DNA of 64,000 nucleotides from Phlebotomus papatasi (lineage: Eukaryota > Arthropoda > Insecta > Diptera > Psychodidae). The translations under genes and the position numbers were made by a program. Positions 63,401 through 64,000 of this stretch are shown one piece after another. The notes beneath the pieces are model-generated. The model made no database searches. It was not told where the DNA came from and saw only the letters and a program-made list of their open reading frames with translations. Each line of letters opens with the position of its first letter. Position 1 is the first letter of the stretch. The stretch is taken from the NCBI RefSeq assembly GCF_024763615.1, contig NW_026604588.1, positions 1-64,000 on the forward strand, in the 5' to 3' direction.

Positions 63401-64000
63401 AAAAAATTTTTTTTAGGCATATTTTGTATGCAAATCTTTAAAGGCGAATATCTCCTAAACTAGAAGAGATAGACCCCCCAAAGTTGGCACCAAAAAAAAA
63501 TTTTTTTAGGCATATTTTGTATGCAAATCTTTAAAGGCGAATATCTCCTAAACTAGAAGAGATAGACCCCCCAAAGTTGGCATCAAAAAAAAATTTTTAT
63601 AGGCATATTTTGTATGCAAATATTTAAAGGCGAATATCTCCTAAACTAGAAGAGATAGACCCCCAAAGATGGCATCAAAAAAAATTTTTTTTAGGCATAT
63701 TTTGTATGCAAATCTTTAAAGGCGAATATCTCCTAAACTAGAAGAGATAGACCCCCCAAAGTTGGCATCAAAAAAAATTTTTAGGCATATTTTGTATGCA
63801 AATCTTTAAAGGCGAATATCTCCTAAACTAGAAGAGATATACCCCCCAAAGTTGGCATCAAAAAAAAATGTTTATAGGCATATTTTGTATGCAAATCTTT
63901 AAAGGCGAATATCTCCTAAACTAGAAGAGATAGACCCCCCAAAGTTGGCATCAAAAAAATTTTTTTTAGGCATATTTTGTATGCAAATCTTTAAAGGCGA
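60424..64000 (+). repeat. Satellite array right of SINE copy 10; right copy of the 29.4-kb-spaced duplication
   Basis: About 38 monomers, matching 31057-34500 variant by variant (see the left copy). Local differences from the partner lie at 61415-61445, where GCAAATC is followed by CATC and a full A/T tract before AAATCTTTAAAGG resumes, and at 61540-61560, where GGCGAATTTTTTAGGC lacks most of one monomer. The TTTAAGGGCG, GGCATCTTTTG, GGCGTC and GGCACC variants all recur. The window ends inside a monomer, so the array continues to the right. Confidence 0.93.
61410..61565 (+). repeat. Two irregular monomers (insertion and deletion) in the satellite
   Basis: At 61419 the word GCAAATC is cut by an extra CATC plus a complete A/T tract, after which AAATCTTTAAAGG resumes. 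At 61548 GGCGAATTTTTTAGGC joins the middle of one monomer to the T-run of another, removing about 45 bp. The partner region after SINE copy 4 has neither change, so they arose after the duplication or are assembly errors. Confidence 0.8.

Noticed and set aside
1..64000. CRISPR array
   Set aside because: The repeats are direct and regular, but there are no unique spacers: the whole 93-bp unit repeats. No cas genes, and the SINE shows a eukaryotic source.
1..64000. Telomeric repeat of TTAGGC type, because each monomer contains TTTTTTTAGGC
   Set aside because: The hexamer occurs once per 93-bp monomer and never in tandem. It is a by-product of the T-run followed by AGGC.
1..64000. G-quadruplex potential from the G6 run on the minus strand
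   Set aside because: There is only one G-run per monomer, about 93 bases from the next, too far for a normal intramolecular quadruplex.
1..64000. CENP-B box or other known centromere protein motif in the monomer
   Set aside because: I looked for the TTCG....A..CGGG pattern in the monomer and found none. A centromeric role is possible but is not shown by a motif.
1..64000. Short frames inside single monomers (11 codons from ATGCAAATC to TAG on the plus strand; 11 codons from ATGCCAACT to TAG on the minus strand)
   Set aside because: They end within the same monomer, have no initiation context that I can support, and are destroyed by the usual A/T-tract length changes if extended.

Overview
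The window is one uninterrupted block of tandem satellite DNA. It has no protein-coding gene, no functional RNA gene and no CRISPR array that I can support. The basic unit is an AT-rich monomer of about 93 bp (GC roughly one third), all in the same orientation, with about 640 copies by my estimate. Each monomer carries a near-palindromic A(7-10)T(6-8) tract, the words GGCATATTTTGTATG and ATCTCCTAAACTAG, and a C6 run in GACCCCCCAAAGTTGG. The array runs off both ends of the window.

Ten near-identical copies of a ~456-bp interspersed element lie in the right-hand 47 kb (first at 17372, last ending at 60423). Read on the minus strand, each begins with a tRNA-like head carrying Pol III box A and box B, continues into an unrelated body and ends in a short ATCTT-type tail. 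All ten are flanked by the same 12-bp direct repeat (TAGACCCCCCAA) at the same monomer position. This is a tRNA-derived SINE that inserted once and was then multiplied as a passenger of the satellite. The element is eukaryotic and most likely from a metazoan; I cannot name the species, the satellite or the SINE family.

Layout: 1-13927 is SINE-free array in which two monomer subfamilies (TGCAAAT...AAAGGCG and TGTAAAT...AAACGCG) are interleaved, with nested higher-order repeats. 13928-14881 is a patch of scrambled monomer fragments. 14882-64000 is dominated by the TGCAAAT/AAAGGCG type and carries the ten SINE copies, plus a second large scrambled patch at 44088-44627 and several smaller ones. 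Shared variants flanking the SINEs show segmental duplications inside the array: 3534 bp between SINE copies 1 and 2, and a block of at least 3.5 kb following copies 4 and 10, about 29.4 kb apart.

Nothing here acts as a gene pathway. The points of interest are how the array evolved (SINE capture, higher-order units, conversion-like exchange), what the phased A/T tracts and the recurring octamer ATGCAAAT might do in chromatin, and whether the SINE promoters drive transcription of satellite RNA. The long forward-strand reading frames of 112 residues are the antisense of the SINE and are not annotated as genes.
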